Assembly: GCF_008367235.1 (NCBI RefSeq)
Contig: NZ_VTZS01000001.1
Location: forward strand, 682,001 to 746,000
DNA from: Pareuzebyella sediminis
Lineage (GTDB): Bacteria; Bacteroidota; Bacteroidia; Flavobacteriales; Flavobacteriaceae
Direction of reading: 5' to 3'
DNA length: 64,000 nt
Below the pieces are notes generated by a model, which was not told the DNA's origin, did not search any database, and saw only the letters and a list, made by a program, of their open reading frames with translations. The position numbers were made by a program, and so were the translations under genes. Shown here piece by piece: positions 55,096 through 63,805 of this stretch (position 1 is its first letter; the number at the start of each line of letters is the position of its first letter).

Positions 55096-56121
55096 TCAAT
55101 TAGGTTTTAAAATACTTTTTACGACCTTGCCAGAATGCATTTGCTCAAAGGCAGTATGCCAGTCCTCAAGTTTCCATACGCCCCCAATAATTGGTTTGAC
55201 ATCTAAGGTGCCTGCGGCCAAAAGATGAAGCACTTTCTCCCAAATGGGCCAATTATGGCTGAAACTCCCCTGTAATCTAACATTTTTCTGAACCAAGGGG
55301 TCCAAAGAAAAATTCAAGGGTTTTGGTCCCCATCCTACCTTTGTAATCTGTCCATTCGGACGTACGTATTTCAACGCCATTTGCAAGGTTGCACTTACCC
55401 CCGCCGCATCAATGACACAGTCGACCCCAAGCCCATCATATTCCTGACTCCAAGCCGTGGCATCTCCTACAATCGGGGTACAACCGTAGCTATTTCCGAT
55501 GTTCAACCTCTCTTGGTCCGTTTCCAAACCTACAATGGCCACTTCGGCACCGCATAATTTTGCCATTGCCGCACAAAGAATCCCTATAGTACCAGGCCCT
55601 ATGACGATTACTCGATCGCCAGGCTTAATGCTCGAATTGATAACTGTAGCATTATAGGCCACGGAACAGGGTTCGGTAAGGCATGCCTGTTCAAAAGGAA
55701 GCCCATCGGGAACCTGGTGCAGACAACGTGCCGGAACACGGACAAATCGGGTCATAGCTCCATTAACGCCATAACCAAACCCTTTTCTGGTAGGATCAAG
55801 GTTGTAGAGCCCTTGTCGGGAAAGCGGATTATTGGCATCGATTACAGCGGCCGTTTCACTTACTACACGATCGCCTTCTTTCCAGTTTTTTACTTCACTG
55901 CCCAATTTCACAATATGCCCCCCAAATTCATGCCCCAATACAACGGGGTAATTGACGGGCCAACTGTGGTCTGCTGTCCATTGGTGGAGGTCACTACCAC
56001 ATACCCCAACGTTGGCAACTTCTAACAGCACATCGTTTTCACCTATTTCAGGTTCAAGAATTTCACGAATTTCTACGCTTCCTTTTTCAGGAGCAAAATT
56101 TACAACAGCACTAGATTTCAT
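55096..56121 (-). CDS. MDR/zinc-type alcohol dehydrogenase without structural-zinc cysteines
   Basis: 341 aa. Catalytic-zinc motif CGSDLHQW and GHEFGGHIVKLG. NAD(P) motif VIGPGTIGILCAAMAKL. It resembles sorbitol/threonine dehydrogenases. Where these carry a four-Cys lobe for a structural zinc, this protein reads ETAAVIDANNPLSRQGLYNLDP, without the cysteines, so the structural zinc is probably lost. Second gene of the operon, 33 bases after the HPS-like gene. Confidence 0.9.
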   Translation of the reverse strand: MKSSAVVNFAPEKGSVEIREILEPEIGENDVLLEVANVGVCGSDLHQWTADHSWPVNYPVVLGHEFGGHIVKLGSEVKNWKEGDRVVSETAAVIDANNPLSRQGLYNLDPTRKGFGYGVNGAMTRFVRVPARCLHQVPDGLPFEQACLTEPCSVAYNATVINSSIKPGDRVIVIGPGTIGILCAAMAKLCGAEVAIVGLETDQERLNIGNSYGCTPIVGDATAWSQEYDGLGVDCVIDAAGVSATLQMALKYVRPNGQITKVGWGPKPLNFSLDPLVQKNVRLQGSFSHNWPIWEKVLHLLAAGTLDVKPIIGGVWKLEDWHTAFEQMHSGKVVKSILKPN

Positions 56122-56154
56122 CGATTTAGATATTTACGCTTTGATAATGGGTCA

Positions 56155-56847
56155 TTAAACATTGCCATATCCATGGATTTTCTCACAGATAAGACGCAGC
56201 GAGCTTTCAAGGTCGCCTTCGGCCGTTTTGAATGCATCTGCGTCAATGGTCAAAGGTGCTCCCAAAACCACAAGGGGGGCACCGTATTCCGGACACTGAA
56301 TAGCTTGTTCCAGAGAAAGCCCACCTACGGCTTGTACCGGTACCTTAACCGCCTCGACCACTTCGCGTAACTGATCTAACGGACTAGGCATGGCTTTGCC
56401 TTGAGCGGCAATTCCACGGCGCTCGTCATAGCCGATATGATGAATAACATAATCACAGCCCAAGTCTTCGAGACGTTTTGCCCCTGCCACCATATCTGGA
56501 CAACCCAAGTTATCGCCCATGACTTTTACACCGTGATCTTTACCTGCTTCGACGACCACTTTAATTGTTTCCTCATGGGCCCTGGCCATAACAACGACGT
56601 GGGTCGCCCCGGCCTTGGCCATCATCTCAGCCTCTAGATAACCACCATCCATCGTTTTAAGATCGGCTACTATCGGAATTCCAGGAAAGGCTTCGCGCAA
56701 CTGTCGAACCCCATGTAAGCCTTCTGCTAAAATTAACGGGGTGCCGGCTTCAAGCCAATCTACTCCTGCTCTAAGTGCCATCGCCGCCGTCTCAAGTGCC
56801 TCCTCAATGTTCGTTAAGTCAAGGGAAATCTGAACAATTGGTTTCAT
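56155..56847 (-). CDS. 3-hexulose-6-phosphate synthase-like protein (OMPDC/HUMPS superfamily)
   Basis: 230 aa. The superfamily DxKxxD motif appears as VADLKTMDGG. ISLDLTNIEEAL, LEAGTPLI, VVVMARAHEETIK, VMGDNLGCPDMV and VPVQAVGGLSLEQA are also at their usual places. The group includes 3-hexulose-6-P synthase (formaldehyde fixation) and 3-keto-L-gulonate-6-P decarboxylase. No phosphohexuloisomerase or kinase gene lies beside it, so the RuMP role is not assured. First gene of the four-gene operon. Confidence 0.88.
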   Translation of the reverse strand: MKPIVQISLDLTNIEEALETAAMALRAGVDWLEAGTPLILAEGLHGVRQLREAFPGIPIVADLKTMDGGYLEAEMMAKAGATHVVVMARAHEETIKVVVEAGKDHGVKVMGDNLGCPDMVAGAKRLEDLGCDYVIHHIGYDERRGIAAQGKAMPSPLDQLREVVEAVKVPVQAVGGLSLEQAIQCPEYGAPLVVLGAPLTIDADAFKTAEGDLESSLRLICEKIHGYGNV

Positions 56848-57202
56848 ATAGTAAGTATAAATTTTCTAATTAAAATAAAAATAACCTATTGATTTTACAT
56901 GGTATCTTGTAAAGTTAAGGTCTCAAATTATAAGGACGCTATTCTACAAATAAAAATTTCAAATGCATGCAAGAATATTACCGAACCTTACAACTATTTT
57001 AGCGGACTGGTCATAGTATATTAGATGGTACTGGCTTCTTTGGTCCAACTATGTCTTTGACCTGAATATACTCAAGTTTTGGATTATTCAATGGCTGAAA
57101 TATGACTTACACTATAAAAACCGTACATTTCAGAGCCAAGATTTTAGTTTCGTTTTAGCACCACTCTTGGCAAACTTAAAAGTCGGGAATAACAAAAACG
57201 GT
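56848..57202. promoter_or_regulatory. Divergent intergenic region between sugar operon and DUF1080 gene
   Basis: About 355 bases without a gene, bearing the start regions of the minus-strand operon and the plus-strand DUF1080 gene. I see no strong palindrome. Confidence 0.4.
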
Positions 57203-58039
57203 ATGACAGTGAATCTATTTAAAAATAACAATGTTCGAATCATACTTCTCTTAGTGTGGTTTATGAGTACAGGATGCAAAGACGGAAAATCGGGATCCAA
57301 AGAAAAAAAATCCCAACCTACAGAGATTCTTGCAAAAAATAAGTGGGTCCCTATTTTTAACGGTAAGGATCTTACCGGGTGGACATGGAAAATCAAAGGA
57401 TATCCCTTGGGTGAAAACTTCGGAAACACTTTTCGGGTACAGAATGGATTGTTGAGCATTAGATATGACGGCTATGGACCTGATTTGAAAGGTCGATTCG
57501 GCACTTTGTATTACAATAAAAGGTTAAGCAATTATCGGTTAAAAGTAGAGTATCGTTTTGTAGGGGAGACCGCCCCGGGTGCTCCCGAATGGGGCTACCG
57601 AGATAGTGGTATACAATTTCATGGTCAACCCCCGGAGACCCAAAAACTGGATCAACCATTTCCTATCTGTTTGGAATATAATTTTCATGGGGGTAACGGT
57701 ACCGATGAGAGACCTTTAGGTGCTCTATGTGCTTATGGCATGTTCGTCGAAGTCAATGGCAAAAAAAATCAGACGACTTGCGTTCCTGCCGCCGTAGCAA
57801 GAACTTTTCATGGAGACCAATGGGTCACTGCTGAAATTGATATAAAAAATGGGCAAATCACCCATTACGTAAATGGTGAAGAAATCCTTCGATATGCCAA
57901 TCCCACCTATGACTCCCAAAATGAAATAGCGAAAATGTTTATCCTTAAAGGAGATAGTACCGTAAGCGGAGGTTATGTTTCATTTCAATCGAACAGTCAC
58001 CCTATTGATTTCCGGAAAATAGAACTACTGGAATACTGA
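57203..58039 (+). CDS. DUF1080 (3-keto-disaccharide hydrolase family) lipoprotein
   Basis: 278 aa from the ATG at 57203 (signal RIILLLVWFMSTGC, lipobox); an upstream TTG is less likely. Domain marks: WVPIFNGKDLTGWTWKIKG, YRLKVEYRFVGETAPGAPEW, GYRDSGIQFHG, PICLEYNFHG and QWVTAEIDIKNGQITHYVNGE. Third DUF1080 gene of the region, divergent from the HPS-like operon. Longer than the other two, with an insertion around the GNGTDERPLGALCAYG part. Likely cleaves a keto-glycoside outside the cytoplasm. Confidence 0.9.
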   Translation: MTVNLFKNNNVRIILLLVWFMSTGCKDGKSGSKEKKSQPTEILAKNKWVPIFNGKDLTGWTWKIKGYPLGENFGNTFRVQNGLLSIRYDGYGPDLKGRFGTLYYNKRLSNYRLKVEYRFVGETAPGAPEWGYRDSGIQFHGQPPETQKLDQPFPICLEYNFHGGNGTDERPLGALCAYGMFVEVNGKKNQTTCVPAAVARTFHGDQWVTAEIDIKNGQITHYVNGEEILRYANPTYDSQNEIAKMFILKGDSTVSGGYVSFQSNSHPIDFRKIELLEY

Positions 58040-58122
58040 ACCTCTTATTTTACCCCTATTATTGGTTAAAGCGGTTCATTTTTCAATCATTGATTTACGC
58101 TCAGTACCATCCGAGATTAGAT

Positions 58123-58719
58123 TTAAGTATCAAAAAAGTCCAAAATAAAAACACTCAATCCAATAGCAACCAATAAAATCAACCCAACAGTCAATAATAA
58201 AATCGATCGGTTTACAAACTTAAATTTTAGGGCTGCTATCTTAGATATAATATAAATTTGTTGCCCGAGTTGCAGAAATAGCTCTTCCTGATTCAAACTT
58301 ACTTGGTAAAAAGTCTTGGAAAACTCTTTGATATCACCGAACTTGGTAATAACATCCCCGAAGAAAAAGACGTTTTTTTCGAATTTCCCCTCTATCCTAG
58401 GCATAAAGCAACGTATGCTAAAAAAAATAGAAGTTAGGGTCACAACCAGCCAAAACACGATGAGTATATTAATGAAGGTCTGGGTTTTTGCATGAACCAA
58501 TATCAGTTGACTATTCTGATATATAAAATTGAACAATATGCCATAAAATGAAAGAATTAGCCCTGCCTTAATTTCAGAAGATCGTATTAAAGCGGTAACA
58601 TGGGCCATACTGCCCCAATAATGGTCTACCAATTCTTCCTCGTGTCCACGGGATACCGAACGCCCATCATGGATTTCATTCTTGTGCTGCGCTTCGTCCT
58701 GTGAAATCTGGTCCATCAA
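58123..58719 (-). CDS. PycTM-like (Pycsar effector domain, DUF5706) membrane protein
   Basis: 198 aa, no signal peptide. Helices: EIKAGLILSFYGILFNFIY (about 47-65), INILIVFWLVVTLTSIFFSI (about 83-102) and SILLLTVGLILLVAIGLSVF (about 172-191). Between them FFFGDVITKFGDIKEF and QQIYIISKIAALKFKFVNR follow the PycTM/DUF5706 pattern, in which cyclic pyrimidine nucleotides open a membrane-damaging effector. Divergent from a small secreted protein and an adenylate cyclase gene. A Pycsar role is possible but not shown. Confidence 0.72.
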   Translation of the reverse strand: MMDQISQDEAQHKNEIHDGRSVSRGHEEELVDHYWGSMAHVTALIRSSEIKAGLILSFYGILFNFIYQNSQLILVHAKTQTFINILIVFWLVVTLTSIFFSIRCFMPRIEGKFEKNVFFFGDVITKFGDIKEFSKTFYQVSLNQEELFLQLGQQIYIISKIAALKFKFVNRSILLLTVGLILLVAIGLSVFILDFFDT

Positions 58720-59126
58720 CGTTCGTTTAAAGTGTTTTATAAGGGGAAATTCTATTTTGGGAATCGTAAGTTAGTAATTTCTCCAATTTCCTTTTAGTAG
58801 CCCCTAATATATCTAAAATAACAGAAGAGGCCTTTAGCGAACAAAGGCATTGCAAAGAAATTTTTCAAAAATGAACTAGAAACTTACCAGTTAAATGTTA
58901 TTCCTACATTATTAGGGGATAATACAACACCTTTTGAAAGAGGTTTAGGCAATCTAAATTTCATTTTAGATAAGCTGATACTCTTCGTCGATTATTTGAT
59001 TTTATTTAGCTAATTTTAAATCGATGTCACTAGTATCCCCCTAAAATATCTGGTTGCCATCCCTTTACTATCTCCCTTTATATCGACAGATTTATCAACG
59101 TAGACACTAATACTAATATCAAACCA
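58720..59126. promoter_or_regulatory. Divergent region with three CCCCTAA(T/A)AT elements
   Basis: CCCCTAATATATCT at 58801-58814 and CCCCTAAAATATCT at 59038-59051 are direct repeats with one mismatch, both preceded by TAGTA. A third copy in the opposite orientation, TATTAGGGG, is at 58910-58918. GCCTTT-AGCGAAC-AAAGGC at 58830-58848 is a small hairpin. No gene is seen. Confidence 0.55.
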
Positions 59127-59597
59127 ATGAAAACCAAGAACCAATCCGTCGTTAACTTTTTACTCCTAATCTTATTTTTCACTGGTCTATCTTATGGGCA
59201 AGAGACCTATACAGTTACCTTAAACGTAGATTTAAATGTTTTAAACCGGGGTAATCCGTCAAAGGCTTGTACCTTCAGTTCAGATGCCGAAGTCATCGAC
59301 AATACCTCACCGGAGAGCTTCACTATTTTAGTAGCCGAAAATGATGAGATAATATGGGAAGCATTCGCCTCCGATGGGCAAGAACTTGATGTGGAAACTA
59401 TTGAGTTTATCACTGGAAGCGGAGTTGGGCCTTTTGGCAGTAAAAAACTTGAGGGTGAAAAGAATAGAGGGCGAAAAAAGAAGGTTAAAGGAAAGGTAAA
59501 GCGTAATATGCGAGGACAAGAATTCAAATACAATCTTTCCTTTGGTGTGAACTCGGATATTTATGTCATTGACCCTAAAATTAAGATAGGCCGATAG
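59127..59597 (+). CDS. Small secreted protein of unknown function
   Basis: 156 aa with signal peptide LLLILFFTGLSYGQ. The N-terminal half is beta-rich and acidic (SPESFTILVAENDEIIWEAF); a very basic stretch (KNRGRKKKVKGKVKRNMRG) follows and the C-terminus is again beta-like (KYNLSFGVNSDIYVIDPKIKIG). Only 11 bases from the cyclase gene, so probably one transcript. Could be a ligand-binding partner of the cyclase's extracytoplasmic TPR part; no family recognised. Confidence 0.6.
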   Translation: MKTKNQSVVNFLLLILFFTGLSYGQETYTVTLNVDLNVLNRGNPSKACTFSSDAEVIDNTSPESFTILVAENDEIIWEAFASDGQELDVETIEFITGSGVGPFGSKKLEGEKNRGRKKKVKGKVKRNMRGQEFKYNLSFGVNSDIYVIDPKIKIGR

Positions 59598-59608
59598 AAG
59601 GAATAAGA

Positions 59609-61507
59609 ATGTTACCATACTTGAAATTCCAATTTAGAAATATACTACCAGAAGCGTTTCTACCCCTATATCTTGTCGTAGTTCTGGTCATTTTCGGAGG
59701 TACGGTAGCACCGCTAAGTGCACAGAATAGACACCTTACGGATAGTCTCGAATTTATCTATACTACCCAAAGCTATCCGAAAGGGGAAGAACTACAAATC
59801 TTACAAGAACTTGCTTTTAACCATCCTAATCCAGACCGGTCGTTACACTATAGTCAGAAATTGTTGAATCTGGCAAGGGCTCGTGATTCTGTCGGCTACA
59901 TTATTGCCGCCCTGCAACAACAAGGCAACGCACTTCGATTAAAAGGCGATATTATCAAGGCATTGCAAAGTTATTTTCAAGGGGTTGATATTGCCATTAG
60001 AAAAAAAAGAAATCGAGACCTCGGTTTGCTCTACAGTACTATTGCCGATGTGTATTCGGTAATGGAAAACCGTAAGAATACCGTACTTTATTACAAAAAG
60101 GCAATCGCTATTCTGAAAGATGAGAACGATTCGCTTAACTATGCGTCCACTTTGGCGAACCTAGGAGACGAATACAACCTCAATTTTTCCAAACCCGACT
60201 CGGCATTGCTCCTTTTTGAACAATCCGGTGCTATTTTCAAAGCCTTGAACAACCCGAGCGGTTTGGCTTATAACTTAGGGAATGTAGGTTTGGCTTATGC
60301 GCAGAAAGGCAATTTTGTTCAGGCCGAGAATAACATAAGTAAGGCCATCGAGAAATTGAGCGAACTCGGTGATTTCTATCCGATTTGCGTTTATCTTACT
60401 TATATGTCCGATATCTATGCCAATAAGAAAGATTACACATCGGCCTTCCATTATGCCGAAAGAAGTCTCGCCTTGGCAGAACAGTATGGGCTGAAAGACC
60501 AGATTGGCGACGCAAACCTCAAGTTATCGGAACTTTATGATATAATGGATAATCCGGCCGAATCCCTTGCACATTATAAAGAATATGTCAGCTATAAAGA
60601 CAGCGTCAGGAATATCGCCTCTGTGCAGCAGATGGCCAATTTACGCACCGATTTTGAAATTGCCCAAAAACAGGTCGAGGTCGATCTACTGAACCAAGAG
60701 AAAAAAACGCAACAAGTTATTGCCATCGCTATGACCGTTGGCTTAGCGATGATTGCATTACTGGCCTTCGGTCTCTATCGGCGCTATCGTTTTATACGGA
60801 GCACGAAAATGATAATAGAAAAGGAAAAGGAACGTTCCGAAAAGCTTTTGTTGAACATTCTACCCGAAGAAACCGCAGTTGAACTCAAGGCCAACGGAAA
60901 GGTAAAGGCCAAAAGGTTCGAATCCGTGACTATCTTATTTACCGATTTCAAGGGATTTACGGCCTTCGCTGAAAATCTTTCTCCCGAACAGCTCGTTGAA
61001 AGTGTTGACTATTATTTTTCTAAGTTCGATGAAATTATGGAAAAGCATGGGCTTGAAAAAATCAAGACCGTAGGAGATGCCTATATGTGCGCAGGAGGCT
61101 TACCCTTTATATCGAATGATCATGCCGTTAAAATGGTTCGTGCCGCTTTTGAAATCGTAGACTTTGTCGAACATTCAAAAAGAATAAATTCGCAAGAGCT
61201 GACTAACTTTGATATTAGGGTAGGAATCAATTCCGGCCCCGTAGTCGCCGGGGTAGTGGGCACCAAAAAATTCGCCTATGACATTTGGGGCGATAGTGTT
61301 AATGTAGCTTCCCGAATGGAGTCTTCCTCCGAGCCGGGACGCATAAATATATCCGCCGATACCTATGAGCTGGTCAAACATGAGTTTAAGTGTACCCATC
61401 GGGGCGAAATATATGTGCGCAACAAAGGAATGATGAAAATGTATTTCGTTGAACACCCTGATACCTATGAGGTTTCCAAACGAAATTCCGATAAAAAAGT
61501 GGGATAG
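59609..61507 (+). CDS. TPR-transmembrane class III adenylate cyclase
   Basis: 632 aa. Signal or anchor near 18-39, TPRs about 60-340, coiled coil, one helix at about 370-390 (IAIAMTVGLAMIALLAFGLY), then a HAMP-like coil (EKERSEKLLLNILPEET) and a class III cyclase domain about 436-615. Metal Asp: LFTDFKGFT and VGDAYM. KIKTVGD and YDIWGD carry the Lys and Asp that favour ATP; Asn and Arg of the transition state are in SVNVASRMES. So an adenylate cyclase sensing an outside signal via TPRs. Follows the small secreted protein gene closely. Confidence 0.92.
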   Translation: MLPYLKFQFRNILPEAFLPLYLVVVLVIFGGTVAPLSAQNRHLTDSLEFIYTTQSYPKGEELQILQELAFNHPNPDRSLHYSQKLLNLARARDSVGYIIAALQQQGNALRLKGDIIKALQSYFQGVDIAIRKKRNRDLGLLYSTIADVYSVMENRKNTVLYYKKAIAILKDENDSLNYASTLANLGDEYNLNFSKPDSALLLFEQSGAIFKALNNPSGLAYNLGNVGLAYAQKGNFVQAENNISKAIEKLSELGDFYPICVYLTYMSDIYANKKDYTSAFHYAERSLALAEQYGLKDQIGDANLKLSELYDIMDNPAESLAHYKEYVSYKDSVRNIASVQQMANLRTDFEIAQKQVEVDLLNQEKKTQQVIAIAMTVGLAMIALLAFGLYRRYRFIRSTKMIIEKEKERSEKLLLNILPEETAVELKANGKVKAKRFESVTILFTDFKGFTAFAENLSPEQLVESVDYYFSKFDEIMEKHGLEKIKTVGDAYMCAGGLPFISNDHAVKMVRAAFEIVDFVEHSKRINSQELTNFDIRVGINSGPVVAGVVGTKKFAYDIWGDSVNVASRMESSSEPGRINISADTYELVKHEFKCTHRGEIYVRNKGMMKMYFVEHPDTYEVSKRNSDKKVG

Positions 61508-61629
61508 TACCTTTCCGTAAGATGTAAATATCTCTAATCACTCCAACGATTTGATTCGATAATATGAAGAGAAACCTATTTGCTTCAAAAAAAACTTTGG
61601 TAAATTACCAATAAAAATGTAGGAAGAGC

Positions 61630-62421
61630 ATGGTTCAGAAGATATTGACCCCGATTTCAGGGCGGAAAACATTAACGAGCAAATCGGTTATTCCGTTTGT
61701 CCATCACTACGGTCGAAGACTATTCATTGGTGTCATTATGGTCTTTTCGACGCTGTCATGTTGGAGCCAGACGGCAGAAACGGACTCGCCCTATTCCTAT
61801 AGAAAGGGAGATCCGAATGGCACTGGTAAGTGGTATATGGGTCGTGAGATTGCCCATGTTATGGGATATCAGGGCATAGGGTGGTTAGAGCGTCCGGAGC
61901 GTGAGCAGGAGGAACGCACTGCCGTACTTCTTGAAAATATGTCCATCAGGCCCGAGGACACCGTTGCCGATATTGGGGCTGGATCGGGTTATCACGTACT
62001 AAAAATGGCACCTCTGGCATCAAAAGGCCTTATTTATGCCGTTGACATACAAGAGGAAATGTTGAAAGCACTAGATGCTAAAAATGAAAAAGAGGGTTTT
62101 GAAAATATAGCTTTGGTACAAGGTGGGGAAAAAAGCATCAACCTTCCCGAAAACTCAGTCGATAAAGTGCTCATGGTTGATGTGTATCATGAGTTTATGT
62201 ACCCTATTGCCATGCTGGGCTCGATTAAAAAGGCATTGAAACCCAACGGGAAGCTTTTTCTTGTAGAGTACCGCGGCGAGGACACCTCTGTTCCTATTAA
62301 AAAATTGCATAAAATGACTGAAGCCCAAGCGGTCAAGGAGATGCAGGCAGGGGGTATGCGGCTCGAACGTAATATCGAAAACCTGCCCTGGCAACATTGT
62401 ATGGTTTTTGTCAAGCAATAA
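61630..62421 (+). CDS. Exported SAM-dependent methyltransferase-like protein
   Basis: 263 aa. N-terminal RRLFIGVIMVFSTLSCWSQ looks like a signal, preceded by an unusually long basic n-region. Then KWYMGREIAHVMGYQGIGWLERPEREQEER, split by usual conserved positions, and the SAM motif VADIGAGSGYHVLKMAP, LIYAVDIQEEM and VDKVLMVDVYHEF. Related signal-bearing methyltransferases occur in Bacteroidota and Planctomycetes. SAM outside the cytoplasm is not expected, so its true cofactor or location is an open question. Confidence 0.8.
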   Translation: MVQKILTPISGRKTLTSKSVIPFVHHYGRRLFIGVIMVFSTLSCWSQTAETDSPYSYRKGDPNGTGKWYMGREIAHVMGYQGIGWLERPEREQEERTAVLLENMSIRPEDTVADIGAGSGYHVLKMAPLASKGLIYAVDIQEEMLKALDAKNEKEGFENIALVQGGEKSINLPENSVDKVLMVDVYHEFMYPIAMLGSIKKALKPNGKLFLVEYRGEDTSVPIKKLHKMTEAQAVKEMQAGGMRLERNIENLPWQHCMVFVKQ

Positions 62422-62638
62422 GTATTTAGGCTGAAAACGAACTTCTCGTAGTACATCTACACAAGACGCGGCAAGGTAGTGCCTAATTCGCGCTATATTA
62501 CCACTGAGGTTGACGCAATCATCATTATTACTGGTAAAACGTCTTAATTCTTCATAGCTTCGTGAGGATCGGCAAATGTCGTTTTGGTCGAACTGACTGA
62601 TGAAAATGAAAAGCATATAATACCATAAAAAGATATAA

Positions 62639-63748
62639 ATGAAAGAACAATCCCTTTTACAATCCTACCATTCCAAAGCGTTAGATCTAAAAAATAGAGT
62701 CGTTATGGCACCGATGACTCGGAGTAGGGCTGCCAACGAAGAAAAAAAACCAACCGCGGAGCTACAGGGTCGTTACTACGCTCAACGGGCATCGGCTGGA
62801 TTGATTATCACCGAAGGTTCCCAGGTATCCGAGGAAGCCGTTGGATATGTCAATACCCCAGGAATACATACCCAGGCTCAGATTGAAGGATGGAAAACGG
62901 TCACCAAAAAAGTACATGAAGAAAAGGGTAAAATATTCATACAGCTTTGGCATGTAGGTCGCATGTCGCATCCGGATTTTCATGACGGGGAACTTCCCTT
63001 GGCCCCGTCTGCCATAAATCCAGAGGCAGAATCGTACACACCGGACGGTTTTAAAGATACCGTTACTCCCAAGGCTATGACCACTGCCGATATCAAAAGA
63101 ACAATCGACGACTTTAAGAAAGCAGCAAAAAATGCCATGGAGGCAGGATTTGATGGGGTGGAAATCCATTCTTCGAACGGTTATTTATTCCATCAGTTTT
63201 TTAATAGAACATCTAATGTCAGAACGGACGAATACGGAGGTTCTATCGAAAATCGCACCCGCTTTTTCTTTGAAGTTCTGGACGCGATCAAAACGGTCGT
63301 TCCCTCCCATAAAATAGGGGCACGGTTCAATCCTTCGCTCAATGGGGTTTTCGGAACGACCATGGACGAAGAAACGATTCCGACCTTTGAATATATCATC
63401 GAAAAGCTGAATGCTCATGATTTGGCTTATATTCACTTATCAGAACCGTTTACCGATGTATCGGACTTGCCTTTTGCCGTGACGGAAATTGCTAAGCATT
63501 TTCGACCGATATATAAAGGTACTCTTATGATTAACGGAGGTTTTGATCAACAATCGGGCAATGCCATTATCGAAGCTGGTAATGCCGATTTGGTATCCTT
63601 CGCAAAGCTATATATATCAAATCCGGATTTGGTAGAGCGCTTTGCAGCACACGTTGAAGTAGCCGATTGGGACAAGGATACATTTTATACGCCAGGACCA
63701 GAAGGCTATACTGACTACCCAAAAGCCACAACGACTCAAAATTCGTAG
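62639..63748 (+). CDS. Old Yellow Enzyme-type alkene reductase
   Basis: 369 aa, cytoplasmic. FMN-binding marks: VVMAPMTRSRA, HVGRMSHPDFHDG, FDGVEIHSSNGYLFHQFF with the His/Asn pair, NVRTDEYGGSIENRTRF and the C-terminal LVSFAKLYISNPDLVERFA. Reduces activated C=C bonds with NAD(P)H (NemA/OYE group). 57 bases before the OsmC gene, the two perhaps forming a reactive-electrophile or peroxide response unit. Confidence 0.95.
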   Translation: MKEQSLLQSYHSKALDLKNRVVMAPMTRSRAANEEKKPTAELQGRYYAQRASAGLIITEGSQVSEEAVGYVNTPGIHTQAQIEGWKTVTKKVHEEKGKIFIQLWHVGRMSHPDFHDGELPLAPSAINPEAESYTPDGFKDTVTPKAMTTADIKRTIDDFKKAAKNAMEAGFDGVEIHSSNGYLFHQFFNRTSNVRTDEYGGSIENRTRFFFEVLDAIKTVVPSHKIGARFNPSLNGVFGTTMDEETIPTFEYIIEKLNAHDLAYIHLSEPFTDVSDLPFAVTEIAKHFRPIYKGTLMINGGFDQQSGNAIIEAGNADLVSFAKLYISNPDLVERFAAHVEVADWDKDTFYTPGPEGYTDYPKATTTQNS

Positions 63749-63805
63749 TATTTTTTCTTTAATACTCCACATAACATAATTAGAAATAAATAAAAATAGT
63801 ATACC

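Noticed and set aside
49831-56989. ACCGAACCTT occurs at 49831-49840 and 56980-56989, both in intergenic DNA of the sugar region.
   Set aside because: A repeated 10-mer is expected many times by chance in 64 kb, and flanks differ.
58123-61507. A complete Pycsar operon.
   Set aside because: The genes are divergent, separated by a secreted-protein gene, and the cyclase is a TPR-membrane adenylate cyclase rather than a PycC; only a looser link is proposed.
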